Source: Gordius sp. MW1
Taxonomy: Eukaryota; Nematomorpha; Gordioida; Gordea; Gordiidae
Length of the DNA stretch: 64,000 nt
Assembly (NCBI GenBank): GCA_964036665.1
Contig: OZ038526.1
Span: 14,570,001-14,634,000 of the forward strand
Direction: 5' to 3'
The notes below the pieces were generated by a model. The model ran no database searches. It worked only from the letters and a program-made list of their open reading frames with translations, and was not told the origin of the DNA. Positions 12,950 to 25,639 of this stretch are shown piece by piece (positions within the stretch are counted from its first letter, which is position 1; every line of letters begins with the position of its first letter). Made by a program: the position numbers and the translations under genes.

Positions 12950-14330
12950 AACTGCTCTATGCGATCATGATTTACAAGTAATAGTTTTTAAATTCTGATA
13001 AATTTTTACTTGGGATCATAGAAACCACGTCTGAAAACGACAACTTTCATCGGATGAATACGGTTCAAAAAAAAATATGTGAAAAATTTTGAGGTAAAAT
13101 TTTTTATTTTTTTCGATTCTATGTGAAAGAGCATGAAAAAATATATAAAAGTAAGCCAATTTGACAATCCTTATATCCTCGATTGACTTCCGAAAAGAGG
13201 TTTTAAGCTGCAAGAACTATCATTTTGACAAAAGACAACGTTTTATTGTTGCGATTAGTTTGTTGTATCGCAACGTGAGTGCTTAATTTTTGAAAACTGC
13301 TCTATGCGATCATGATTTCAAAGTAATAGTTTTTAGATTCTGATAAATTTTTACTTGGGATCATAGAAACCACGTCTGAAAACGACAACTTTCATTGGAT
13401 GAATACGGTTCAAAGAAAAATATGTGAAAAATTTTGAGGTACAAAATATTTATTTTTTTTTAACCTATGTGAAAGAGCATGAAAAAATATATAAAAGTAA
13501 GCCAATTTGAGAATCCTATTATCCCCGATTGACTTCCGAAAAGAGGTTTTAAGCTGCGAGAACTATCATTTTGACAAAAGACAACGTTTTATCGTTGCGA
13601 TTAGTTTGTTGTATCGCAACGTGAGTGCTTAATTTTTGAAAACTGCTCTATGCGATCATGATTTCAAAGTAATAGTTTTTAGATTCTGATAAATTTTTAC
13701 TTGGGATCATAGAAACCACGTCTGAAAACGACAACTTTCATTGGATGAATACGGTTCAAAGAAAAATATGTGAAAAATTTTGAGGCAAAAATATTTATTT
13801 TTTTCGATTCTATGTGAAAGAGCATGAAAAAATATATAAAAGTAAGCCAATTTGAGAATCCTATTATCCTCGATTGATTTACGAAAAGAGGTTTTAAGCT
13901 GCGAGAACTATCATTTTGACAAAAGACAACGTTTTATTGTTGCGATTAGTTTGTTGTATCGCAACGTGAGTGCTTAATTTTTGAAAACTGCTCTATGCGA
14001 TCATGATTTCAAAGTAATAGTTTTTAGATTCTGATAAATTTTTACTTGGGATCATAAAAACCACGTCTGAATACGACAACTTTCATCGGATGAATACGGT
14101 TCAAAGAAAAATATGTGAAAAATTTTGAGGTAAAAATATTTATTTTTTTCGATTCTATGTGAAAGAGCATAAAAAAATATATAAAAGTAAGCCATTTTGA
14201 GAATCCTATTATCCTCGATTGACTTCCGAAAAGAGGTTTTAAGCTGCGAGAACTATCATTTTGACAAAATACAACGTTTTATTGTTGCGATTAGTTTGTT
14301 ATATCGCAACGTGAGTGCTTAATTTTTGAA
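12950..14330 (+). repeat. Dispersed copy of the 1380 bp tetramer
   Basis: Four monomers in the order seen later at 38.9-43.05 kb: one with TTCAAAAAAAAATATG and TTGACAATCC; one with TTGGATG and TTTTTTTTAACCTATG; one with GAGGCAAAAATATT and GATTTACG; and one with ATAAAAACCACGTCTGAATACG. A further copy lies at about 32.26-33.64 kb. Confidence 0.8.
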
Positions 14331-16699
14331 AACTGCTCTATGCGATCATGATTTCAAGTAATAGTTTTTAGATTCTGATAAATTTTTACTTGGGATCATA
14401 GAAACCACGTCTGAAAACGACAACTTTCATCGGGTGAATACAGTTGAAAGAAAAAATGCGAAAAATTTTTAGGTAAAAAAAATTATTTTTTGTTATTTTA
14501 TGTGAAAGAGCCTGAAAAAATATATAAAAGAAAGCCAATTTGAGAATCCTATTATCCTCGATTGACTTCCGAAAAGAGGTTTTAAGCTGCGAGAACTATC
14601 ATTTGACAAAAGACAACGTTTTATTGTTGCGATTAGTTTGTTGTATCGCAACGTGAGTGCTTAATTTTTGAAAACTGCTCTATGCGATCATGATTTCAAA
14701 GTAATAGTTTTTAGATTCTGATAAATTTTTACTTGGGATCATAGAAACCACGTCTGAAAACGACCTTTCATCGGATGAATACGGTTCAAAGAAAAATATG
14801 TGAAAATTTTTGAGGTAAAAATATTTATTTTTTTCGATTCTATATGAAAGAGCATGAAAAAATATATAAAAGTAAGCCAATTTGAGAATTCTATTATCCT
14901 TGATTGACTTCCGAAAAGAGGTTTTAAGCTGCGAGAACTATCATTTTGACAAAAGACAACGTTTTATTGTTGCGATTAGTTTGTTGTATCGCAACGTGAT
15001 TTCTTAATTTTTGAAAACTGCTCTATGCGATCATGATTTCAAAGTAGTAGTTTTTAAATTCTGATAAATTTTCACTTGGGATCATAGAAACCACGTCTGA
15101 AAACGACAACTTTCATCGGATGAATCCGGTTCAAAGAAAAATATGTGAAGAATTTTGAGGTAAAAATATTTATTTTTTTCGATTCTATGTGAAAGAGCAT
15201 GAAAAATATATAAAAGTAAGCTAATTTGAGAATCCTATTATCCTCGATTGACTTCCGAAAAGAGGTTTTAAGCTGCGAGAACTATCATTTTGACAAAAGA
15301 CAACGTTTTATTGTTGCGATTTGTTTGTTGTATCGCAACGTGAGTGCTTAATTTTTGAAAACTGCTCTATGCGATCATGATTTCAAAGTAATAGTTTTTA
15401 GATTCTGATAAATTTTTACATTTTATCATGGAAATCACGTCTTAAAACGACAACTTTCATCGGATGAATACAGTTGAAAGAAAAAATGCGAAAAATTTTT
15501 AGGTAAAAAAAATTATTTTTTGTTATTTAATGTGAAAGAGCCTGAAAAAATATATAAAAGAAAGCCGATTTGAGAATCCTATTATCCTCGATTGACTTCC
15601 GAAAAGAGGTTTTAAGCTGCGAGAATTATCATTTGACAAAAGACAACGTTTTATTGTTGCGATTAGTTTGTTGTATCGCAACGTGAGTGCTTAATTTTTG
15701 AAAACTGCTCTATGCGATCATGATTTCAAAGTAATAGTTTTTAAATTCTGATAAATTTTTACTTGGGATCATAGAAACCACGTCTGAAAACGACAACTTT
15801 CATCGGATGAATACGGTTCAAAGAAAAATATGGGAAAAATTTTGAGGTAAAATTTTTTATTTTTTTCGATTTTATGTGAAAGAGCATGAAAAAATATATA
15901 AAAGTAAGCCAAATTGACAATCCTATTATCCTCGATTGACTTCCGAAAAGAGGTTTTAAGCTGCGAGAACTATCATTTTGACAAAAGACAACGTTTTATT
16001 GTTGCGATTAGTTTGTTGTATCTCAACGTGAGTGCTTAATTTTTGAAAACTGCTCTATGCGATCATGATTTCAAAGTAATAGTTTTTAGATTCTGATAAA
16101 TTTTTACTTGGGATCATAGAAACCACGTCTGAAAACGACAACTTTCATCGGATGAATACGGTTCAAAGAAAAATATGTGAAAATTTTGAGGTAAAAATAT
16201 TTATTTTTTTCGATTCTATGTGAAAGAGCATAAAAAAATATATAAAAGTAGGCCAATTTGAGAATCCTATTATCCTCGATTGACTTCCGAAAAGAGGTTT
16301 TAAGCTGCGAGAACTATCATTTTGACAAAAGACAACGTTTTATTGTTGCGATTAGTTTGTTGTATGTATCGCAACGTGAGTGCTTAATTTTTGAAAACTG
16401 CTCTATGCGATCATGATTTCAAAGTAATAGTTTTTAGATTCTGATAAATTTTTACTTGGGATCATAGAAACCACGTCTGAAAACGACAACTTTCATCGGA
16501 TGAATACGGTTCAAAGAAAAATATGTGAAAAATTTTGAGGTAAAATTTTTTATTTTTTTCGATTCTATGTGAAAGAGCATGAAAAAATATATAAAAGTAA
16601 GCCAATTTGACAATCCTTATATCCTCGATTGACTTCCGAAAAGAGGTTTTAAGCTGCGAGAACTATCATTTTGACAAAAGACAACGTTTTATTGTTGCG

Positions 16700-19600
16700 A
16701 TTAGTTTGTTGTATCGCAACGTGAGTGCTGAATTTTTGCACACTGCTCTTTGCGATCATGATTTCAAAGTAATAGTTTTTAGATTCTGATAAATTTTTAC
16801 ATTTTATTATGGAAATCACGTCTTAAAACGACAACTTTCATCGGATGAATACAGTTGAAAGAAAAAATGCGAAAAATTTTTAGGTAAAAAAAATTATTTT
16901 TTGTTATTTTATGTGAAAGAGCCTGAAAAAATATATAAAAGAAAGCCAATTTGAGAATCCTATTATCCTCGATTGACTTCCGAAAAGAGGTTTTAAGCTG
17001 CGAGAACTATCATTTGACAAAAGACAACGTTTTATTGTTGCGATTAGTTTGTTGTATCGCAACGTGAGTGCTTAATTTTTGAAAACTGCTCTATGCGATC
17101 ATGATTTCAAAGTAATAGTTTTTAAATTCTGATAAATTTTTACTTGGGATCATAGCAACCACGTCTGAAAACGACAACTTTCATCGGATGAATACGGTTC
17201 AAAGAAAAATATGTGAAAAATTTTGAGGTAAAATTTTTTATTTTTTTCGATTCTATGTGAAAGAGCATGAAAAAATATATAAAAGTAAGCCAATTTGACA
17301 ATCCTTATATCCTCGATTGACTTCCGAAAAGAGGTTTTAAGCTGCGAGAACTATCATTTTGACAAAAGACAACGTTTTATTGTTGCGATTAGTTTGTTGT
17401 ATCGCAACGTGAGTGCTTAATTTTTGAAAACTGCTCTATGCGATCATGATTTCAAAGTAATAGTTTTTAGATTCTGATAAATTTTTACTTGGGATCATAG
17501 AAACCACGTCTGAAAACGACAACTTTCATCGGATGAATACGGTTCAAAGAAAAATATGTGAAAAATTTTGAGGGAAAATTTTTTATTTTTTTCGATTCTA
17601 TGTGAAAGAGCATGAAAAAATATATAAAAGTAAGCCAATTTGACAATCCTTATATCCTCGATTGACTTCCGAAAAGAGGTTTTAAGTTGCGAGAACTATC
17701 ATTTTGACAAAAGACAACGTTTTATTGTTGCGATTAGTTTGTTGTATCGCAACGTGAGTGCTTAATTTTTGAAAACTGCTCTATGCGATCATGATTTCAA
17801 AGTAATAGTTTTTAGATTCTGATAAATTTTTACTTGGGATCATAGAAACCACGTCTGAAAACGACAACTTTCATCGGATGAATACGGTTCAAAGAAAAAT
17901 ATGTGAAAAATTTTGAGGTACAAAATATTTATTTTTTTTGATTCTATGTGAAAGAGCATGAAAAAATATATAAAAGTAAGCCAATTTGAGAATCCTATTA
18001 TCCCCGATTGACTTCCGAAAAGAGGTTTTAAGCTGCGAGAACTATCATTTTGACAAAAGACAACGTTTTATTGTTGCGATTAGTTTGTTGTATCGCAACG
18101 TGAGTGCTTAATTTTTGAAAACTGCTCTATGCGATCATGATTTCAAAGTAATAGTTTTTAGATTCTGATAAATTTTTACTTGGGATCATAGAAACCACGT
18201 CTTAAAACGACAACTTTCATCGGATGAATACGGTTCAAAGAAAAATATGTGAAAAATTTTGAGGTAAAAATATTTATTTTTTTCGATTCTATGTGAAAGA
18301 GCATAAAAAAATATATAAAAGTAAGCCATTTTGAGAATCCTATTATCCTCGATTGACTTCCGAAAAGAGGTTTTAAGCTGCGAGAACTATCATTTTGACA
18401 AATACAACGTTTTATTGTTGCGATTAGTTTATTGTATCGCAACGTGAGTGCTTAATTTTTGAAAACTGCTCTATGCGATCATGATTTCCAAGTAATAGTT
18501 TTTAGATTCTGATAAATTTTTACATGGGCTCATAGAAACCACGTCTGAAAACGACAACTTTCATCGGATGAATACGGTTCAAAGAAAAATATGTGAAAAA
18601 TTTTGAGGTAAAAATATTTATTTTTATTGATTCTATGTGAAAGAGCATGAAAAAATATATAAAAGTAAGCCAATTTGAGAATCCTATTATCCTCGATTGA
18701 CTTCCGAAAAGAGGTTTTAAGCTGCGAGAACTATCATTTGACAAAAGACAACGTTTTATTCTTGCGATTAGTTTGTTGTATCGCAACGTGAGTGCTTAAT
18801 ATTTGAAAACTGCTCTATGCGATCATGATTTCAAAGTAATAGTTTTTAGATTCTGATAAATTTTTACTTGGGATCATAGAAACCACGTCTGAAAACGACA
18901 ACTTTCATTGGATGAATACGGTTCAAAGAAAAATATGTGAAAAATTTTGAGGCAAAAATATTTATTTTTTTCGATTCTATGTGAAAGAGCCTGAAAAAAT
19001 ATATAAAAGAAAGCCAATTTGAGAATCCTATTATCCTTGATTGACTTCCGAAAAGAGGTTTTAAGCTGCGAGAACTATCATTTTGACAAAAGACAACGTT
19101 TTATTGTTGCGATTAGTTTGTTGTATCGCAACGTGAGTGCTGAATTTTTGCACACTGCTCTTTGCGATCATGATTTCAAAGTAATAGTTTTTAGATTCTG
19201 ATAAATTTTTACATTTTATTATGGAAATCACGTCTTAAAACGACAACTTTCATCGGATGAATACAGTTGAAAGAAAAAATGCGAAAAATTTTTAGGTAAA
19301 AAAAATTATTTTTTGTTATTTTATGTGAAAGAGCCTGAAAAAATATATAAAAGAAAGCCAATTTGAGAATCCTATTATCCTCGATTGACTTCCGAAAAGA
19401 GGTTTTAAGCTGCGAGAACTATCATTTGACAAAAGACAACGTTTTATTGTTGCGATTAGTTTGTTGTATCGCAACGTGAGTGCTTAATTTTTGAAAACTG
19501 CTCTATGCGATCATGATTTCAAAGTAATAGTTTTTAAATTCTGATAAATTTTTACTTGGGATCATAGCAACCACGTCTGAAAACGACAACTTTCATCGGA

Positions 19601-22350
19601 TGAATACGGTTCAAAGAAAAATATGTGAAAAATTTTGAGGTAAAATTTTTTATTTTTTTCGATTCTATGTGAAAGAGCATGAAAAAATATATAAAAGTAA
19701 GCCAATTTGACAATCCTTATATCCTCGATTGACTTCCGAAAAGAGGTTTTAAGCTGCGAGAACTATCATTTTGACAAAAGACAACGTTTTATTGTTGCGA
19801 TTAGTTTGTTGTATCGCAACGTGAGTGCTTAATTTTTGAAAACTGCTCTATGCGATCATGATTTCAAAGTAATAGTTTTTAGATTCTGATAAATTTTTAC
19901 TTGGGATCATAGAAACCACGTCTGAAAACGACAACTTTCATCGGATGAATACGGTTCAAAGAAAAATATGTGAAAAATTTTGAGGGAAAATTTTTTATTT
20001 TTTTCGATTCTATGTGAAAGAGCATGAAAAAATATATAAAAGTAAGCCAATTTGACAATCCTTATATCCTCGATTGACTTCCGAAAAGAGGTTTTAAGTT
20101 GCGAGAACTATCATTTTGACAAAAGACAACGTTTTATTGTTGCGATTAGTTTGTTGTATCGCAACGTGAGTGCTTAATTTTTGAAAACTGCTCTATGCGA
20201 TCATGATTTCAAAGTAATAGTTTTTAGATTCTGATAAATTTTTACTTGGGATCATAGAAACCACGTCTGAAAACGACAACTTTCATCGGATGAATACGGT
20301 TCAAAGAAAAATATGTGAAAAATTTTGAGGTACAAAATATTTATTTTTTTTGATTCTATGTGAAAGAGCATGAAAAAATATATAAAAGTAAGCCAATTTG
20401 AGAATCCTATTATCCCCGATTGACTTCCGAAAAGAGGTTTTAAGCTGCGAGAACTATCATTTTGACAAAAGACAACGTTTTATTGTTGCGATTAGTTTGT
20501 TGTATCGCAACGTGAGTGCTTAATTTTTGAAAACTGCTCTATGCGATCATGATTTCAAAGTAATAGTTTTTAGATTCTGATAAATTTTTACTTGGGATCA
20601 TAGAAACCACGTCTTAAAACGACAACTTTCATCGGATGAATACGGTTCAAAGAAAAATATGTGAAAAATTTTGAGGTAAAAATATTTATTTTTTTCGATT
20701 CTATGTGAAAGAGCATAAAAAAATATATAAAAGTAAGCCATTTTGAGAATCCTATTATCCTCGATTGACTTCCGAAAAGAGGTTTTAAGCTGCGAGAACT
20801 ATCATTTTGACAAATACAACGTTTTATTGTTGCGATTAGTTTATTGTATCGCAACGTGAGTGCTTAATTTTTGAAAACTGCTCTATGCGATCATGATTTC
20901 CAAGTAATAGTTTTTAGATTCTGATAAATTTTTACATGGGCTCATAGAAACCACGTCTGAAAACGACAACTTTCATCGGATGAATACGGTTCAAAGAAAA
21001 ATATGTGAAAAATTTTGAGGTAAAAATATTTATTTTTATTGATTCTATGTGAAAGAGCATGAAAAAATATATAAAAGTAAGCCAATTTGAGAATCCTATT
21101 ATCCTCGATTGACTTCCGAAAAGAGGTTTTAAGCTGCGAGAACTATCATTTGACAAAAGACAACGTTTTATTCTTGCGATTAGTTTGTTGTATCGCAACG
21201 TGAGTGCTTAATATTTGAAAACTGCTCTATGCGATCATGATTTCAAAGTAATAGTTTTTAGATTCTGATAAATTTTTACTTGGGATCATAGAAACCACGT
21301 CTGAAAACGACAACTTTCATTGGATGAATACGGTTCAAAGAAAAATATGTGAAAAATTTTGAGGCAAAAATATTTATTTTTTTCGATTCTATGTGAAAGA
21401 GCCTGAAAAAATATATAAAAGAAAGCCAATTTGAGAATCCTATTATCCTTGATTGACTTCCGAAAAGAGGTTTTAAGCTGCGAGAACTATCATTTTGACA
21501 AAAGACAACGTTTTATTGTTGCGATTAGTTTGTTGTATCGCAACGTGAGTGCTGAATTTTTGCACACTGCTCTTTGCGATCATGATTTCAAAGTAATAGT
21601 TTTTAGATTCTGATAAATTTTTACATTTTATTATGGAAATCACGTCTTAAAACGACAACTTTCATCGGATGAATACAGTTGAAAGAAAAAATGCGAAAAA
21701 TTTTTAGGTAAAAAAAATTATTTTTTGTTATTTTATGTGAAAGAGCCTGAAAAAATATATAAAAGAAAGCCAATTTGAGAATCCTATTATCCTCGATTGA
21801 CTTCCGAAAAGAGGTTTTAAGCTGCGAGAACTATCATTTGACAAAAGACAACGTTTTATTGTTGCGATTAGTTTGTTGTATCGCAACGTGAGTGCTTAAT
21901 TTTTGAAAACTGCTCTATGCGATCATGATTTCAAAGTAATAGTTTTTAAATTCTGATAAATTTTTACTTGGGATCATAGCAACCACGTCTGAAAACGACA
22001 ACTTTCATCGGATGAATACGGTTCAAAGAAAAATATGTGAAAAATTTTGAGGTAAAATTTTTTATTTTTTTCGATTCTATGTGAAAGAGCATGAAAAAAT
22101 ATATAAAAGTAAGCCAATTTGACAATCCTTATATCCTCGATTGACTTCCGAAAAGAGGTTTTAAGCTGCGAGAACTATCATTTTGACAAAAGACAACGTT
22201 TTATTGTTGCGATTAGTTTGTTGTATCGCAACGTGAGTGCTTAATTTTTGAAAACTGCTCTATGCGATCATGATTTCAAAGTAATAGTTTTTAGATTCTG
22301 ATAAATTTTTACTTGGGATCATAGAAACCACGTCTGAAAACGACAACTTT
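16700..22350 (+). repeat. Heptameric higher-order repeat, 2412 bp period, ~2.3 copies
   Basis: Seven monomers (7 x ~344.6 bp) repeat with near identity. Markers: CATAGCAACCACG near 17153, 19565 and 21977; GAGGGAAAATTTT near 17570 and 19982; TACATGGGCTCATAG near 18522 and 20934; the GCACAC variant near 19019 and 21431. Copy 1 runs about 16.7-19.1 kb, copy 2 about 19.1-21.5 kb, and a partial third ends near 22.3 kb. Confidence 0.85.
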
Positions 22351-23690
22351 CATCGGATGAATACGGTTCAAAGAAAAATATGTGAAAAATTTTGAGGTAC
22401 AAAATATTTATTTTTTTTGATTCTATGTGAAAGAGCATGAAAAAATATATAAAAGTAAGCCAATTTGAGAATCCTATTATCCCCGATTGACTTCCGAAAA
22501 GAGGTTTTAACCTGCGAGAACTATCATTTTGACAAAAGACAACGTTTTATTGTTGCGATTAGTTTGTTGTATCGCAACGTGAGTGCTTAATTTTTGAAAA
22601 CTGCTCTATGCGATCATGATTTCAAAGTAATAGTTTTTAGATTCTGATAAATTTTTACTTGGGATCATAGAAACCACGTCTGAAAACGACAACTTTCATT
22701 GGATGAATACGGTTCAAAGAAAAATATGTGAAAAATTTTGAGGCAAAAATATTTATTTTTTTCGATTCTATGTGAAAGAGCATGAAAAAATATATAAAAG
22801 TAAGCCAATTTGAGAATCCTATTATCCTCGATTGATTTACGAAAAGAGGTTTTAAGCTGCGAGAACTATCATTTTGACAAAAGACAACGTTTTATTGTTG
22901 CGATTAGTTTGTTGTATCGCAACGTGAGTGCTTAATTTTTGAAAACTGCTCTATGCGATCATGATTTCAAAGTAATAGTTTTTAGATTCTGATAAATTTT
23001 TACTTGGGATCATAGAAACCACGTCTTAAAACGACAACTTTCATCGGATGAATACGGTTCAAAGAAAAATATGTGAAAAATTTTGAGGTAAAAATATTTA
23101 TTTTTTTCGATTCTATGTGAAAGAGCATAAAAAAATATATAAAAGTAAGCCATTTTGAGAATCCTATTATCCTCGATTGACTTCCGAAAAGAGGTTTTAA
23201 GCTGCGAGAACTATCATTTTGACAAAATACAACGTTTTATTGTTGCGATTAGTTTGTTGTATCGCAACGTGAGTGCTTAATTTTTGAAAACTGCTCTATG
23301 CGATCATGATTTCAAAGTAATAGTTTTTAGATTCTGATAAATTTTTACTTGGGCTCATAGAAACCACGTCTGAAAACGACAACTTTCATCGGATGAATAC
23401 GGTTCAAAGAAAAATATGTGAAAAATTTTGAGGTAAAAATATTTATTTTTTTTGATTCTATGTGAAAGAGCATGAAAAAATATATAAAAGTAAGCCAATT
23501 TGAGAATCCTATTATCCTCGATTGACTTCCGAAAAAAGGTTTTAAGCTGCGAGAACTATCATTTTGACAAAAGACAACGTTTTATTGTTGCGATTAGTTT
23601 GTTGTATCGCAACGTGAGTGCTGAATTTTTGCACACTGCTCTTTGCAATCATGATTTCAAAGTAATAGTTTTTAGATTCTGATAAATTTT
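19950..23690 (+). repeat. 3.7 kb duplicated block, copy 1 (mate near 25.64-29.38 kb)
   Basis: Offset is 5692 bp: AAGTTGCGAG (20096 and 25788), the CTTAAAACG monomer (20588 and 26280), TTGACAATCC (about 22121 and 27813), AACCTGCGAG (22509 and 28201) and the GAAAAAAGG GCACAC variant (23500 and 29192). It overlaps the second 2412 bp heptamer, so heptamer amplification predates at least one of the block copies. Within it, 21.9-23.3 kb also resembles 10.4-11.8 kb (offset ~11548). Confidence 0.82.
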
Positions 23691-23880
23691 TACTTGGGCT
23701 CATAGAAACCACGTCTGAAAACGACAACTTTCATCGGATGAATACGGTTCAAAGAAAAATATGTGAAAAATTTTGAGGTAAAAATATTTATTTTTTTTGA
23801 TTCTATGTGAAAGAGCATGAAAAAATATATAAAAGTAAGCCAATTTGAGAATCCTATTATCCTCGATTGACTTCCGAAAA
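23500..23880 (+). repeat. Chimeric monomer join
   Basis: The GCACAC variant here is followed at 23694 by TTGGGCTCATAG of the main type, not by the older-lineage half-monomer that follows its counterparts at 29192 and 30225. The next monomer repeats the rare GAAAAAAGG variant (23532 and 23877), exactly 345 bp on. This fits unequal exchange one monomer out of register. Confidence 0.65.
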
Positions 23881-24099
23881 AAGGTTTTAAGCTGCGAGAA
23901 CTATCATTTTGACAAAAGACAACGTTTTATTGTTGCGATTAGTTTGTTGTATCGCAACGTGAGTGCTTAATTTTTGAAAACTGCTCTATGCGATCATGAT
24001 TTCAAAGTAATAGTTCTTAAATTCTGATTAATTTTTACTTGGGATCATAGAAACCACGTCTGAAAACGACAACTTTCATCGGATGAATACGGTTCAAAG

Positions 24100-25440
24100 A
24101 AAAATATGTGAAAAATTTTGAGGTAAAATTTTTTATTTTTTTCGATTCTATGTGAAATAGCATGAAAAAATATATAAAAGTAAGCCAATTTGACAATCCT
24201 TATATCCTCGATTGACTTCCGAAAAGAGGTTTTAAGCTGCGAGAACTATCATTTTGACAAAAGACAACGTTTTATTGTTGCGATTAGTTTGTTGTATCGC
24301 AACGTGAGTGCTTAATTTTTGAAAACTGCTCTATGCGATCATGATTTCAAAGTAATAGTTTTTAGATTCTGATAAATTTTTACTTGGGATCATAGATACC
24401 ACGTCTTAAAACGACAACTTTCATCGGATGAATACGGTTCAAAGAAAAATATGTGAAAAATTTTGAGGTAAAAATATTTATTTTTTTCGATTCTATGTGA
24501 AAGAGCATAAAAAAATATATAAAAGTAAGCCATTTTATGAATCCTATTATCCTCGATTGACTTCCGAAAAGAGGTTTTAAGCTGCGAGAACTATCATTTT
24601 GACAAAATACAACGTTTTATTGTTGCGATTAGTTTGTTGTATCGCAACGTGAGTGCTTAATTTTTGAAAACTGCTCTATGCGATCATGATTTCAAAGTAA
24701 TAGTTTTTAGATTCTGATAAATTTTTACTTGGGCTCATAGAAACCACGTCTGAAAACGACAACTTTCATCGGATGAATACGGTTCAAAGAAAAATATGTT
24801 AAAAATTTTGAGGTAAAAATATTTATTTTTTTCGATTCTATGTGAAAGAGCATGAAAAAATATATAAAAGTAAGCCAATTTGAGAATCCTATTATCCTCG
24901 ATTGACTTCCGAAAAGAGGTTTTGAGCTGCGAGAAGTATCATTTTGACAAAAGACAACTTTTTATTGTTGCGATTAGTTTGTTGTATCGCAACGTGAGTG
25001 CTTAATTTTGGAAAACTGCTCTATGCGTGATTTCAAAGTAATAGTTTTTAGATTCTGATAAATTTTTACTTGGGATCATAGAAACCACGAGAGGTTTTAA
25101 GCTGGGAGAACTATCATTTTGACAAAAGACAACGTTTTATTGTTGCGATTAGTTTGTTGTATCGCAACGTGAGTGCTTAATTTTTGAAAACTGCTCTATG
25201 CGATCATGATTTCAAAGTAATAGTCTTTAGATTCTGATAAATTTTTACTTGGGATCATAAAAACCACGTCTGAATACGACAACTTTCATCGGATGAATAC
25301 GGTTCAAAGAAAAATATGTGAAAAATTTTGAGGTAAAAATATTTATTTTTTTCGATTCTATGTGAAAGAGCATAAAAAAATATATAAAAGTAAGCCAATT
25401 TGAGAATCCTATTATCCTCGTTTGACTTCCGAAAAGAGGT
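24100..25440 (+). repeat. Third copy of the GAAATAGCAT-to-deleted-monomer block
   Basis: Matches 11.57-12.86 kb (offset ~12583) and 30.87-32.16 kb (offset ~6723). It contains GAAATAGCATG near 24153, AGCCATTTTATGAATCC near 24530, TATGCGTGATTTC near 25023 and the deleted-monomer junction at 25089. A fourth copy lies at about 37.8-38.9 kb. Private changes include CATAGATACCACG near 24394 (shared with the 31.1 kb copy) and CCTCGTTTGAC near 25416. Confidence 0.78.
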
Positions 25441-25639
25441 TTTAAGCTGCGAGAACTATCATTTGACAAAAGACAACGTTTTATTGTTGCGATTAGTTTG
25501 TTGTATCGCAACGTGAGTGCTTAATTTTTGAAAACTGCTCTATGCGATCATGATTTCAAAGTAATAGTTTTTAAATTCTGATAAATTTTTACTTGGGATC
25601 ATAGAAACCACGTCTGAAAACGACAACTTTCATCGGATG

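Larger units (their letters stand above)
11450..14540 (+). repeat. 3.1 kb duplicated block, copy 1 (mate near 30.76-33.84 kb)
   Basis: Markers sit 19306 bp apart: GAAATAGCATG (11571 and 30877), AGCCATTTTATGAATCC (11945 and 31251), the truncated-monomer junction (12506 and 31812), TTTTTTTTAACCTATG (about 13450 and 32757) and CGGGTGAATACAG (14431 and 33737). The first part also recurs at 24.1-25.4 kb (offset ~12583) and at about 37.8-38.9 kb (about 7064 bp beyond the 30.8 kb copy). Confidence 0.8.

Noticed and set aside
18176-18442. Recurrent 65-88 codon minus-strand frames
   Set aside because: They are frames within single monomers that appear or vanish with 1 bp indels in the A/T tract. Substitutions show no preference for silent sites by eye, and the protein is low complexity.
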